Below are positions 41,129 through 49,600 of a stretch of DNA of 64,000 nucleotides, in pieces (the first letter of the stretch is position 1; every line of letters begins with the position of its first letter). Both the position numbers and the translations under genes were made by a program. Below the pieces are notes generated by a model. The model did not search any database and was not told the origin of the DNA. It worked only from the letters and a program-made list of their open reading frames with translations. Source of the DNA: JAILEN01 sp036723975 (lineage in GTDB: Bacteria > Bacillota > Clostridia > Lachnospirales > Lachnospiraceae); contig DAIMGJ010000011.1 of assembly GCA_036723975.1 (NCBI GenBank), positions 1 to 64,000 of the forward strand, written 5' to 3'.

Positions 41129-41725
41129 TTACTTTCTATTAGGATTGCTGTATTTGTTGTTAAAACTTTCTGCTTTTTGATTAAGTATTCTCGTCTTATT
41201 TTCTTCATGTAAAAAGATAGAAAATAATACCCCCTTAAATAACGTGACTGCCTTGCCCCTATCATCAAAGTCTCTTACTTTTGAGATGTAAGAGAATAAA
41301 ATTGCGATAATCGGTCTACTGATAACATCTGCAACGACAATGCTTAATACTGTTGTGATTAGTACATCTAGTAATAACGCAAGTATCATTATTGCCATAT
41401 ACTTGGAATCATCATATGCTATTCCCGCTGAATCAATATAGTTTAAGAGATGATAATCGATAAACTTTGTAAGATTCTTTATGATGAAATAAAAAGAAAT
41501 AACAGCAATCAAAAGCCAAACGCCTTTGCCTTTTACTATGGCTTCATCTTCTGGATCACTCAAAATAATGGCAACAACAATAGCAGGTATTATTAAAACA
41601 ATGCCGAATAAATAAAACTTTATAAATGAACGATTCTTGCTTTTTGCTATGAATGCCGGAATCAATGCTACAACAAAAATTCCAAACATAGTTACAAGTT
41701 TTAATATAAAATCTGCATTTCCCAT
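41129..41725 (-). CDS. Element membrane protein of unknown function (second of pair)
   Basis: A 198-residue protein with about four membrane helices (FILKLVTMFGIFVVALIPAFIA, FYLFGIVLIIPAIVVAIIL, WLLIAVISFYFIIKNLT, MAIMILALLLDVLITTVLSIVVADVIS). The C-terminus is basic and polar (NKTRILNQKAESFNNKYSNPNRK). No family is recognised. It follows the other membrane protein gene by 13 bases. The pair may act together. Confidence 0.65.
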   Translation of the reverse strand: MGNADFILKLVTMFGIFVVALIPAFIAKSKNRSFIKFYLFGIVLIIPAIVVAIILSDPEDEAIVKGKGVWLLIAVISFYFIIKNLTKFIDYHLLNYIDSAGIAYDDSKYMAIMILALLLDVLITTVLSIVVADVISRPIIAILFSYISKVRDFDDRGKAVTLFKGVLFSIFLHEENKTRILNQKAESFNNKYSNPNRK

Positions 41726-41738
41726 AAGAAACAGCCTC

Positions 41739-42338
41739 CTATACTAGTAGTAAAACAAGTGCAACTGCGATTATTACTATAAGAACGAGCAATACCGTAA
41801 ACAAAATACTCTTGGTTCCGTTTATCCCCGCACCATGATATTTATTTGCTTCTGTAAATGCTTCTCTGTCGAAAAGCATTTTTATTAGCAGAGGTCTGTC
41901 AAATATTGCTCTAATCAGACGAATTATGAGCAAAAGTCCACCGATTTCAATTATGCCAAAAATCACCTTAATTACATCATGGTGTGCTTCAACAAATTCA
42001 TAGTTAAAAGCAACAATATATGCTGCCAGCGCTTGAACTACGATGGTTATTATTATTCCAAATACGCATACAACCATCTTTATGCCTTTTTTGGCAGAAT
42101 CTGGATCATTCGGGTCAGCATTAGCCATCATAATCCCCGTAGCTAAAGAGTCTGCTCCAGATTTCAGCGATTCAGCTGGTGTTAATATTGATGAGCTCAT
42201 AATGTCATGTACTCTTTCAGCCATCTTTGCTCGTTCATGTGCCTTTATTGCTCGCTCTATTTTTGCAGCATCTTCAGGAGAAACCTCGATAGTTTTCCCA
42301 TCCAATAAATCTGCTAAATCCTTTGGATCTATTCCCAT
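41739..42338 (-). CDS. Element membrane protein of unknown function (first of pair)
   Basis: A 199-residue protein. The soluble N-terminal ~85 residues are helical and charged (DPKDLADLLDGKTIEVSPEDAAKIERAIKAHERAKMAERV). About four membrane helices follow (MVVCVFGIIITIVVQALAAYIV, VIKVIFGIIEIGGLLLIIRLIRAIF, ILFTVLLVLIVIIAVALVLLLV). No family is recognised. A GGAGG site precedes the ATG. It is divergent from the ribbon-helix-helix gene across an AT-rich region that holds two TAGAATTA-type repeats. Confidence 0.68.
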   Translation of the reverse strand: MGIDPKDLADLLDGKTIEVSPEDAAKIERAIKAHERAKMAERVHDIMSSSILTPAESLKSGADSLATGIMMANADPNDPDSAKKGIKMVVCVFGIIITIVVQALAAYIVAFNYEFVEAHHDVIKVIFGIIEIGGLLLIIRLIRAIFDRPLLIKMLFDREAFTEANKYHGAGINGTKSILFTVLLVLIVIIAVALVLLLV

Positions 42339-42392
42339 TGTGCCTCCTCGTATAATATATATTGCAATTCATTCTTTTTTTAATTCGCTTGT

Positions 42393-42467
42393 TAGAATTA
42401 TAACATATATTATCACAGATTATATATCATATATTTTCATATTCTTCAGCTCTAGAATTAACATATA
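42393..42467. promoter_or_regulatory. Direct repeats in the divergent region, candidate operators
   Basis: TAGAATTATAACATATA (42393-42409) and TAGAATTAACATATA (42453-42467) are direct repeats that differ by a two-base gap, 60 bp apart. They lie between the divergent membrane protein and ribbon-helix-helix genes and overlap a TATAAT on the minus strand. They are good candidates for autoregulation by the ribbon-helix-helix protein. Confidence 0.45.
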
Positions 42468-42491
42468 AGTAGTTATAAAGGATGTGATTCT

Positions 42492-42671
42492 ATGGCAGAT
42501 AAATTGATAATAAAAAAGCGTGGCTCTGATGGATATAAAACCTTTTCTATTCGAATAAAAGAAGAGACTGTAGAAAGAATAGATGAGATGGCTTCAAAAA
42601 CAGAAAGAAGCCGTAACGAACTTATCGGAACTCTTTTAGAATATGCGCTTGATAATAGTGTAATTCAATGA
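42492..42671 (+). CDS. Ribbon-helix-helix (Arc/CopG-type) regulator
   Basis: A 59-residue protein, easily missed because it is so short. It has the full RHH pattern: a beta strand (YKTFSIRIKEE), helix 1 (TVERIDEMASKTE), the turn SRNE, and helix 2 (LIGTLLEYALDN). Such dimers bind DNA operators in the major groove. An AAGG site is about 10 bases upstream, and a terminator follows directly. It is the plus-strand gene nearest the right end of the element and could regulate the divergent membrane protein operon or excision. Confidence 0.85.
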   Translation: MADKLIIKKRGSDGYKTFSIRIKEETVERIDEMASKTERSRNELIGTLLEYALDNSVIQ

Positions 42672-42683
42672 TATTAGTGTGAC

Positions 42684-42711
42684 ACACCTTCTGCGTTACT
42701 GTAGAAGGTGT
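42684..42711 (+). terminator. Terminator of the ribbon-helix-helix gene
   Basis: ACACCTTCT / AGAAGGTGT, 10-base loop, followed by TTTTTTCG, 12 bases beyond the stop codon. Confidence 0.88.
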
Positions 42712-42731
42712 TTTTTTCGCACATACGAAAA

Positions 42732-42760
42732 AGAGCATAGGCTTTTTTTACCTATGCTCT
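42732..42760 (-). terminator. Element-supplied terminator for tRNA-Leu
   Basis: A perfect 10-bp stem AGAGCATAGG / CCTATGCTCT with a 9-base loop. On the minus strand TTTTTCG follows. It lies about 80 bases downstream of the tRNA-Leu 3' end, inside the element, and replaces the native terminator displaced to 34416-34439. Confidence 0.85.
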
Positions 42761-42836
42761 AAATCAAACACTATAGCGAAGCTACCTCTGAACAACCATA
42801 TCTTTGAATGAAAGGTGTTCTCAACTTCGCATTTTC

Positions 42837-42856
42837 GTGCAGAAGATGGGACTTGA
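42837..42856. repeat. Right attachment repeat (tRNA-Leu 3' end)
   Basis: The tRNA-side copy of gtgcagaagatgggacttga, covering the acceptor end and part of the T arm of the tRNA-Leu gene. The insertion restored the tRNA 3' end. The inner flank (TCTCAACTTCGCATTTTC) resembles the inner flank of the left repeat (TCTCGCTTCGCATTAAAG). Confidence 0.88.
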
Positions 42857-42921
42857 ACCCACACGATATTGCTACCACAGGCACCTGAAGCCTGCGCGTC
42901 TGCCAATTCCGCCACTTCTGC
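42838..42921 (-). tRNA. tRNA-Leu(CAG)
   Basis: An 84-base class II tRNA. The acceptor stem is GCAGAAG / CTTCTGC with discriminator A; CCA is not encoded. The D stem is GCG/CGC, and the anticodon stem is CAGGC/GCCTG with loop TTCAGGT, giving anticodon CAG (reads CUG). A long variable arm (TGGTAGCAATATCGT) and T arm GTGGG-TTCAAGT-CCCAT follow. The 3' end is the integration site of the element. Its promoter is separated from it by a partial duplicate of its own 5' region. Confidence 0.95.
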
Positions 42922-42976
42922 GCGTCTGCCTGCGATGGAACTACCGTTCCATCTTCGGTATTCCGCCACTTCTGCG
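42922..42976 (-). repeat. Partial duplicate of the tRNA-Leu 5' region with hairpin insert
   Basis: Directly upstream of tRNA-Leu lies a second copy of its first 26 bases (GCAGAAGTGGCGGAAT ... GGCAGACGC). A 29-base insert takes the place of one T in the D loop. The insert holds a perfect 8-bp hairpin, GATGGAAC-GGTA-GTTCCATC. The tRNA promoter is upstream of this copy, so it is part of the precursor leader. It offers a decoy 5' acceptor strand (GCAGAAG) able to pair with the tRNA 3' end. Confidence 0.88.
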
Positions 42977-42986
42977 TACAAATGGT

Positions 42987-43015
42987 ATTTTATCGATTTT
43001 TGTATAAAGTGTCAA
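42987..43015 (-). promoter_or_regulatory. tRNA-Leu promoter
   Basis: Consensus -35 TTGACA (43010-43015), a 17-base spacer, and -10 TAAAAT (42987-42992) on the minus strand. Transcription should start near 42980, a few bases before the partial tRNA copy. Confidence 0.9.
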
Positions 43016-43020
43016 CAAAA

Positions 43021-43050
43021 AAAGGTGACAGAGAACCGTCTGTCACCTTT
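43021..43050 (-). terminator. Terminator of the flavodoxin gene and signalling operon
   Basis: A perfect 12-bp stem AAAGGTGACAGA / TCTGTCACCTTT, 6-base loop, 4 bases past the flavodoxin stop. TTTTTTTG follows on the minus strand. Confidence 0.93.
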
Positions 43051-43054
43051 AAAA

Positions 43055-43465
43055 CTACGCAATTATTTCTTTTGCGAAGCGTTTCACGTCTGCGATATCC
43101 TGGTCGTTTGGACGACCCTTATGCATCATCAAGAAACTGCCACGGCAATAGAAATTCTTCTCTTCCACAACAAGACCCATATCCTTGATAATCTTGGATA
43201 TCTCCGGATATGCGCGTTCTGCCAATGCAGAAGTAGAAAATACTACGATTTTTCCAACCTTATGTGGATCTAAATCCGCGATGAAACGTTTCATTTCCTC
43301 CGCGATTCCGTATGCGTAAACACTGGCACCCAAGAAAAGTATATCTGTCTGTTCCTCAATTGGATGCTGTGTATTTAATGCCTCCACTCCACAAGTTTCT
43401 GCAATTGCATCTGCAAGTTTTTTTGTGTTTCCACTCTTTGAGTAATAACGTACTGCAACTGACAT
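43055..43465 (-). CDS. Flavodoxin family protein
   Basis: A 136-residue flavodoxin-like protein. The FMN phosphate loop is RYYSKSGNTKKLADAIA (about 6-22), and the isoalloxazine-side segment GASVYAYGIAEEM follows. Toward the C-terminus is the CRGSFL segment often seen in flavodoxin-domain proteins of Clostridia. It is likely a small electron carrier in the cytoplasm. It starts 24 bases after the membrane HD-GYP gene and may be cotranscribed. Confidence 0.87.
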   Translation of the reverse strand: MSVAVRYYSKSGNTKKLADAIAETCGVEALNTQHPIEEQTDILFLGASVYAYGIAEEMKRFIADLDPHKVGKIVVFSTSALAERAYPEISKIIKDMGLVVEEKNFYCRGSFLMMHKGRPNDQDIADVKRFAKEIIA

Positions 43466-43489
43466 ATGATTTTGTTTCCTCCTTCATCA

Positions 43490-45889
43490 TTATGATCTGA
43501 TTCGAATATCAGTAAGTGCCACCTGATCACCTGTCAATGATACATAAATCTCTTTATTATCATCTGTAATCGTGGTTACATTTTTGATGGAAATACCGTT
43601 ATTTGAAGTAACTGTGGTGATACGATTTCCAAAGCGGCGAATCACTACGCTGGCTTCAAATCCCTGCTTTCCAATGTTCTTCCAGTCATCCCAATTTGTA
43701 AAATCGGATGTCTTTTTCATTGTAAGCTTATTGGTGGCATAATTTCCATCATTTTCTGTCTCTCCGTCGAAACGGATAAGTGCATATTCCCGGTAGTCTT
43801 CCCCGTATGGTTGTTTATCCTTGGAATAAAACACGTTAATAAACGGGCACTGCCATACACGCTGTGCTGCCGGTAACATCATAACATAAAAGTTTAATTC
43901 CATGCCATCGGTTACCAAAACGCCCTCGGTTGATGCGCTTCGATATCCATCGATTTGAACATTCGGGACATCGCCTTCCAGTCGATTGATATAATTAATT
44001 TCGTTGGCGATTCGAGGAATGTAGTCTTCCGGCACCTCTTCCTCTTCCCGTGTAATCACTACATCTCCGATACGGCAGTGTTCACCGGTAAAGGCCAGAT
44101 AAGCAAATCCGGAATTATCCTCAAGGGCAACTACTGATTCCATTGTACCATAAATGCTTGTGGTTCGAACCAGAACATGATCTTTTACCTTTACAGCAAA
44201 CAACTCATATTCAATCGGTTCTCCCAAATCATAGGCTTCTTTTTGGCCAATGACGTCTCCGACCTTGTTGTATTCCGATTTCATATTTCTTGCAGCAGAA
44301 GAAATGGTATAACCATCCAGCCACAATTCACCGTATTCAACATAGTTTAAGTTCTCGATATCCTTTACATTGGTGTGCACTCTAGCATCCAAAGAGTCAA
44401 ACAGAATCACTGCCGGCATGCAGACATCTTCTTCTATCGATTTTCTCGGCTCGCAGGTAAAATGTACCCGAACCGGTTTTTGCATCAATGAAAATCCTTC
44501 GGAGATATGATCGCGATATGCACCGCAGAGAAGCTCACTGTTTTCGGAGAACTCCTTTTGCTGGTGACGTTCCTGCATAATATACTCAGAATCGTTGTCA
44601 ATTAATTCCAGCATCAGTTTTGCATATTTCGGATCAAACTGGGTATCCATTCCCTTAACAAGTTCTTCGCGCACCTTAAGCTGTGGCAAAGGATCCCTGT
44701 AGCTTCTTTGGGATGTCATGGTATCATAGGCATCTGCTACAGCAATGATTCTTGCCATCTCCGGGATTTCTTCTCCCACAAGTCCTTCCGGATATCCGGT
44801 TCCGTCATACCATTCGTGATGGTACAAGGCTCCAACTTTTAAAAAAGGGAATTCCGTAATGTTGGATAATATTTCACTTCCGATTTCCGGATAACGCTTT
44901 AGCTCAGTGTATTCTTCATCGGTTAATGCATGGTCTTTTGAAACAATACTGTCCGGAATACCGATTTTACCCACCTCATGAAGCATTGCAGCATAATATA
45001 TTTCTCTACATTCTTTCCGCGTTTTTCCTGCCTTTTCTGCCAAAATACCGGCATAGTGTGCTACTCTTGCAGAATGTCCCTTGGAATAAGGATCCTTTGC
45101 GTCAATTGCTCCGACAAATGCCGTTACGGTCTGATCGAATAATTGGTATATTCTTTGTTGTTCTTCCTCTAAGTGCTCAATTCGACTTTCATTCGCCCAT
45201 TCAATTTGCTGGTTTGCATCCTGAAGTGCAATCAAATATATGACAACAACCATGAATACCACGGACATATTGGTCAAGGAAATTCCGTAGGCAAACGCCT
45301 GTATTGCGGATGCAATTAACGGACATGATGCAAAGAGGAAAATTGACCAGCGCACACTTTTTCTTAAGGTTTTACTGTGCTGAAGAATCGACGAAATCTG
45401 AATCACCATAATAAACACCGGCATAATATAGCATAAGAAGAATAGCGGGCCTCTGTTATAGGTGTTATGTTCATCAAAATAATAATAAATCCCGGTAAAC
45501 TGGGAAACCAAAACCAAAAATACGCCGGCCGCCACAAGGTAATCCACTACTTTAATTCGAAGCGGAACCTCTTTACGCCCTCCTTCATTTAAGTAAAGGT
45601 CTTTTAAATACTCATTAAAAATCTGAAGATTTATCAGACTAAATGCAAATACCGCAAAGTTGGTCAGGCGAACCATCACAAAGGCCAATGTACCGTCCAC
45701 ACCTCGAAAGGCATATGCCAACCGGTCCGCAAATACCAGGCAGGCAGCCCCCAACGCCAGCCAAACGATAATTCTTCGTCGCTTCGGAGAAAAAACTTTG
45801 CTGACGGATGCAAAGATTGCAATCATGACGCTGATTGCAATCAGTCCGGTCATCATATCAAATTGATACGTTCTAAAAAAATCAAACAC
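43490..45889 (-). CDS. Membrane HD-GYP protein with altered HD dyad (HE)
   Basis: A 799-residue protein. The N-terminal part (about 1-225) has seven to eight membrane helices. A short coiled coil (ESRIEHLEEEQQRIYQLFDQ) leads to an HD-GYP domain (about 255-430; c-di-GMP phosphodiesterase family) with the GYP motif HHEWYDGTGYPEGL. At the metal-binding HD dyad the sequence is His304-Glu305 (AAMLHEVGKIGIPD) instead of His-Asp, so activity may be changed. The C-terminal ~330 residues form a beta-rich region that I do not recognise, ending in a possible sugar-binding-like fold (TNWDDWKN ... VALTDIRI). It is last in an operon with a hybrid kinase and a response regulator. Confidence 0.85.
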   Translation of the reverse strand: MFDFFRTYQFDMMTGLIAISVMIAIFASVSKVFSPKRRRIIVWLALGAACLVFADRLAYAFRGVDGTLAFVMVRLTNFAVFAFSLINLQIFNEYLKDLYLNEGGRKEVPLRIKVVDYLVAAGVFLVLVSQFTGIYYYFDEHNTYNRGPLFFLCYIMPVFIMVIQISSILQHSKTLRKSVRWSIFLFASCPLIASAIQAFAYGISLTNMSVVFMVVVIYLIALQDANQQIEWANESRIEHLEEEQQRIYQLFDQTVTAFVGAIDAKDPYSKGHSARVAHYAGILAEKAGKTRKECREIYYAAMLHEVGKIGIPDSIVSKDHALTDEEYTELKRYPEIGSEILSNITEFPFLKVGALYHHEWYDGTGYPEGLVGEEIPEMARIIAVADAYDTMTSQRSYRDPLPQLKVREELVKGMDTQFDPKYAKLMLELIDNDSEYIMQERHQQKEFSENSELLCGAYRDHISEGFSLMQKPVRVHFTCEPRKSIEEDVCMPAVILFDSLDARVHTNVKDIENLNYVEYGELWLDGYTISSAARNMKSEYNKVGDVIGQKEAYDLGEPIEYELFAVKVKDHVLVRTTSIYGTMESVVALEDNSGFAYLAFTGEHCRIGDVVITREEEEVPEDYIPRIANEINYINRLEGDVPNVQIDGYRSASTEGVLVTDGMELNFYVMMLPAAQRVWQCPFINVFYSKDKQPYGEDYREYALIRFDGETENDGNYATNKLTMKKTSDFTNWDDWKNIGKQGFEASVVIRRFGNRITTVTSNNGISIKNVTTITDDNKEIYVSLTGDQVALTDIRIRS

Positions 45890-45895
45890 TGTTTA

Positions 45896-46660
45896 TTACT
45901 CCCCAATATGTGTTAAGAAATACTCCGAAAGTTTGCGTTCTAATTCTTCACGTTCAATACTCTTTAAAAAATATCCCTGTGGGTTCAATGACATTACCTG
46001 CATAACACTGTCTTTGTCACTTTTTCCCGTTAAAAACATTACCGGAATATTTTTGGTCTCCGGCTCACTGTGAAGCATCTCAAGAACCTGCGGTCCGGAG
46101 GTGACAGGCATTTCATAATCTAAAAGGATAAGATCTGCCTTGTGTTTTCCAAGCCAGCGAAGGGCCTGCATTCCGGAATTTGCCATGGCAACCTTATAGG
46201 TTCCCTTCAGCCATTCTCGTACCAATCCAAGGTAATTGGGATCATCATCCACAATCAGAATTGTCTTTTTAAAATCCCCTGCCTCCACACGAAGAAAAAC
46301 CTCCTGTACAGAAGATACCAACTCATCATTGTTAAGCGGTCGATAGAAAGTTTTATACACCAAATCTCCCGAAAAATGATCGCAGAAGTACTGCTGATCG
46401 TTTTTTTCCAGCACGGGGATTACTTGTTTATCCGTTTCGGAAGCTTTCTCACTTATAAAGTGCATTGCATCCTCAGGCGGGCGCTCCCCATCTTCCAGAT
46501 ACAAAATAATAAGCATAGCCGATTCCCACTTGGAATTAATTTCCGTAACATTCCATGTAGAAAAAATAGCATCCAATCTCGCATCTTTCAGTTTCTTTTC
46601 CATGGTCCGCACCAAAAATGTTTCTTTTTCCGCTATAATCATTGCCGCATTTTTTTCCAT
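45896..46660 (-). CDS. Response regulator with pseudo-receiver and receiver domains
   Basis: A 254-residue protein with no DNA-binding output domain. The C-terminal receiver (about 132-250) has the acidic pair in LIVDDDPNY, the phosphoacceptor Asp181 in LLLDYEMP, Thr in FLTGKS and Lys in YFLKSIE. The N-terminal ~125 residues look like a degenerate receiver that has lost these residues. It lies 5 bases from the hybrid kinase stop and 6 bases before the HD-GYP gene, so it probably carries the signal between them. Confidence 0.87.
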   Translation of the reverse strand: MEKNAAMIIAEKETFLVRTMEKKLKDARLDAIFSTWNVTEINSKWESAMLIILYLEDGERPPEDAMHFISEKASETDKQVIPVLEKNDQQYFCDHFSGDLVYKTFYRPLNNDELVSSVQEVFLRVEAGDFKKTILIVDDDPNYLGLVREWLKGTYKVAMANSGMQALRWLGKHKADLILLDYEMPVTSGPQVLEMLHSEPETKNIPVMFLTGKSDKDSVMQVMSLNPQGYFLKSIEREELERKLSEYFLTHIGE

Positions 46661-46665
46661 ATTGC

Positions 46666-49600
46666 CTATTCTCCCTGTTTTAATAAGTCTTCCATCTCAT
46701 CCCACTGAAACAGTTTTAACATCGTTTGCAGTTCTTTAAACACTTCCTCATCCTTTGGCGGAAGCTTGTATTCTTTTAACTGGCCCAAAATCATTTCCAC
46801 GGAGTCATAATCCATACTCGGAACAAGTTCTCTTAACGCATCATATGCGTCCTGCAATTCTTCCGAAGTGATTTCTTTTTTCTCTTCTTCCACTTCCTCA
46901 GGCTTGTCCATAATTCGTGCCAGCTTATCCTTGTAAGCTCTATAGTCCGCAACCATTATCGACGTATTTTCTTTGATAAAGGCTACATCTTCATTGTTAC
47001 CGGCCTTTTCCAAATCTTCGCATCTCTTAGACATCTCTAAATCTCCGATAATTCGGAAAGAAGTCTTTAATGCATGTACCTTTACAGTATATAACATTAA
47101 ATCCCCTTCCTCATAGGCCTTTTTAATCACATTGATGTTTCCGTCAATGGTTTCATAGAATATCTGCAAAGAGAAGATGAAAGCAGCGATGCCACCGGAA
47201 TTCTTGATTCCTTCCTCCACATCTATGCCTTCCACTTCATACACCCAGGAAAGCGCTTCCGGAATCTTGTCCAGTTCCTCGAAGCCTGTTGCTTCATCCG
47301 GCTTCGAAACAATTTCCTCCGGAAGATGTTTCATAATTGTTTTTTCCAGCAGTCTCGAGTCAATGGGCTTCGCCAAAAATCCGTTAAATCCATTGGCAAT
47401 GTAGTACTCTTCCCCCTGCGTCGTATTAGCAGTAAGCGCATACACCGGCAAATCCGGATGGGTTTCACGAATATGCTTGCAGCATTCCACACCGTCCATT
47501 CCCGGCATCATATGATCCAAAAGAACGATATCAAAATCGCCATAGCGCAACTTTTCCAAACATTCCTCGCCGCTTGATGCGGTGGTTAAAAACATCTTTG
47601 TAGACTTTAACAAGCCCTTGATAACGTTTAGGTTCATTGGGTTGTCATCCACAACCAGAACTTCCGCATCCGGTGCAATAAACTGCGGTACGTACGGACC
47701 CTTTGCAACGGAATCATCCACTTCTTTGAATTCACCGATTGGTTTTTTATCAACAACCTTTTGTGTCAAAGTCAAAATGAATTCGCTTCCTTTTCCGTAT
47801 TCACTTTCGCACCAGAGATTGCCACCCATAAGTTCTGCGAACTGTCTTGAAATATCGAGTCCCAAACCGGTTCCCTGAATGGCGGAATTCTTCTCTTCAT
47901 CCAGTCTCTCATAGGCATTGAAAAGCTTATCCAAATCCTCTTCTTTTACACCGATTCCCGTATCCTTTACGGAATAGCGAATACTGTATATATCGTCATT
48001 TTTTTCTTCCACGGAAACCTTTAAGGTAAATCCGCCATGCTCCGTATACTTCACCGCATTGGTCAAAAGGTTTAATACAATCTGCTTGATTTTTCCAACG
48101 TCTCCATAGAAGGTTCTTGGCAGGGTCTCATCAATATCCACGCCAAAGGACAGGTCTTTCTGCGCAGCACGCCCACGAATCATGGAACAGATTCCTCGAA
48201 GCATTTCCGTTGTATCGTAGTTTTGCTCCACAAGATGCATCTTTCCGGATTCGATTTTTGACATATCCAAAACATCATTAATTAAGCTAAGCAAAGATTC
48301 CGCCGCATTATGAACATCCAGTGCGTAGTTAATAATGGAGAGGAAATATTGCTTTGGAACATCCGTAGCATCCTCACGCAGAATCATTTCATTCATACCC
48401 ATAATCGTGTTAATCGGCGTACGAATTTCATGAGACATGTTGGCAAGGAAACGGGACTTCGCGCTGTTGGCACGCTCCGCTTCTTCTTTGGCTTCGCGAA
48501 TTTCGTTGTATTGTCTTCTTACGATAGTGCCTGTCATAACACGCCATACGATAACACCCACAATCACTGCAACCAAAGCAACCAAAAGTACGCGAACCGC
48601 CGTAAGTTCAAAAAACTCCGGCTGCTTTACGATTTTAAAGGACGCATCCTGTTCCACCACTCCCGTAGCTTCGTTTAACACCTGAATGTGAAGGGTATAA
48701 CTACCATAACGGAATCCTGTATATTCCAGGGAAGAAAGTTCGCTTTGTTTTTCAACAACGCCCTGATCCTCACCGCCTTCAAAGTACATGTTTACAAGCG
48801 GGTTTGTCATGGAATAATCCAAAACCGCAGGGTAGAAATAGATTCGGTTTACATTTGCGGGGATAATATAGTTTCCTTCCTCATCCGGATAAATAATCGT
48901 TTCATCCGCCTGGATGTATTTTAAATCTACCTTCACCTCTCCGCTCTGGTTAAAGTAATTATTGATATTTACCAAATCCACGCCGCCTCTGGTGGATACG
49001 TAAAGATTTCCCTCTTCGTCCAAATAGCTGAAGGAGTTGCTGGTGGTAACATCCGCCATTCCGTTTGATGTGTTGTACAAACGATATTCAAACTTTTCAC
49101 CGGATAAAACATCCTGTGCATTTACACAATAAATACCGTAAGAAGAAAGTACCCATAAATCTCCGGAATTGTCGTAGTACACATCAAAATTGTTGTTGTA
49201 GGGAAAATGCTCCACAACAAATATTTTTCCGTTTTTCATATATTCAATGGAGTTGGAGGTAATAATCCAATCCACATTTCGTTCCGGGTCCTTTTTGATA
49301 CGAAGAATAACGTCACTGGTTAAGTTGTCCCATCTGGTAAGATGTTGCACCTTATCCCCAACAATTGCATAGACGCCATCTCCGTCGCTTCCGCAATAAA
49401 TAGTGCCGTCTATGCCCTCCTCTACGGTAAGCAGCACCGGATTAGAGAGGCCGTCCTCTTCCTTAAAGGTCTTTTCGACTTTTCCGTTCTTTAAAATTGC
49501 AAGTCCAAGGTTTGTTCCCACAAGGATTCGTCCGTCCTGTGTTAAGGAAGCGCACCTCGTTTTATTACATAAAAATCCGTTTTCTTCGGTATAGCTTACG

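Larger units (their letters stand above)
34447..42856. mobile_element. Integrative element in the 3' end of tRNA-Leu(CAG)
   Basis: An insertion of about 8.4 kb bounded by direct copies of gtgcagaagatgggacttga (34447-34466 and 42837-42856). The right copy is the 3' end of an intact minus-strand tRNA-Leu; the left copy is the leftover fragment, followed by the tRNA's old terminator. A large serine recombinase gene lies at the left end. Cargo includes a ClpX-like ATPase with a DUF5688 protein, a type III toxin-antitoxin locus, a lipoprotein, two membrane proteins and a ribbon-helix-helix regulator. No conjugation, capsid or replication-initiator gene was recognised, so it is probably mobilisable or a decayed/satellite element. 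Its genes are more AT-rich by eye than the flanks. Confidence 0.88.

Noticed and set aside
42748..42981. Open frame of 77 codons across tRNA-Leu and its duplicate
   Set aside because: It is a translation of tRNA sequence and terminator with no ribosome site.
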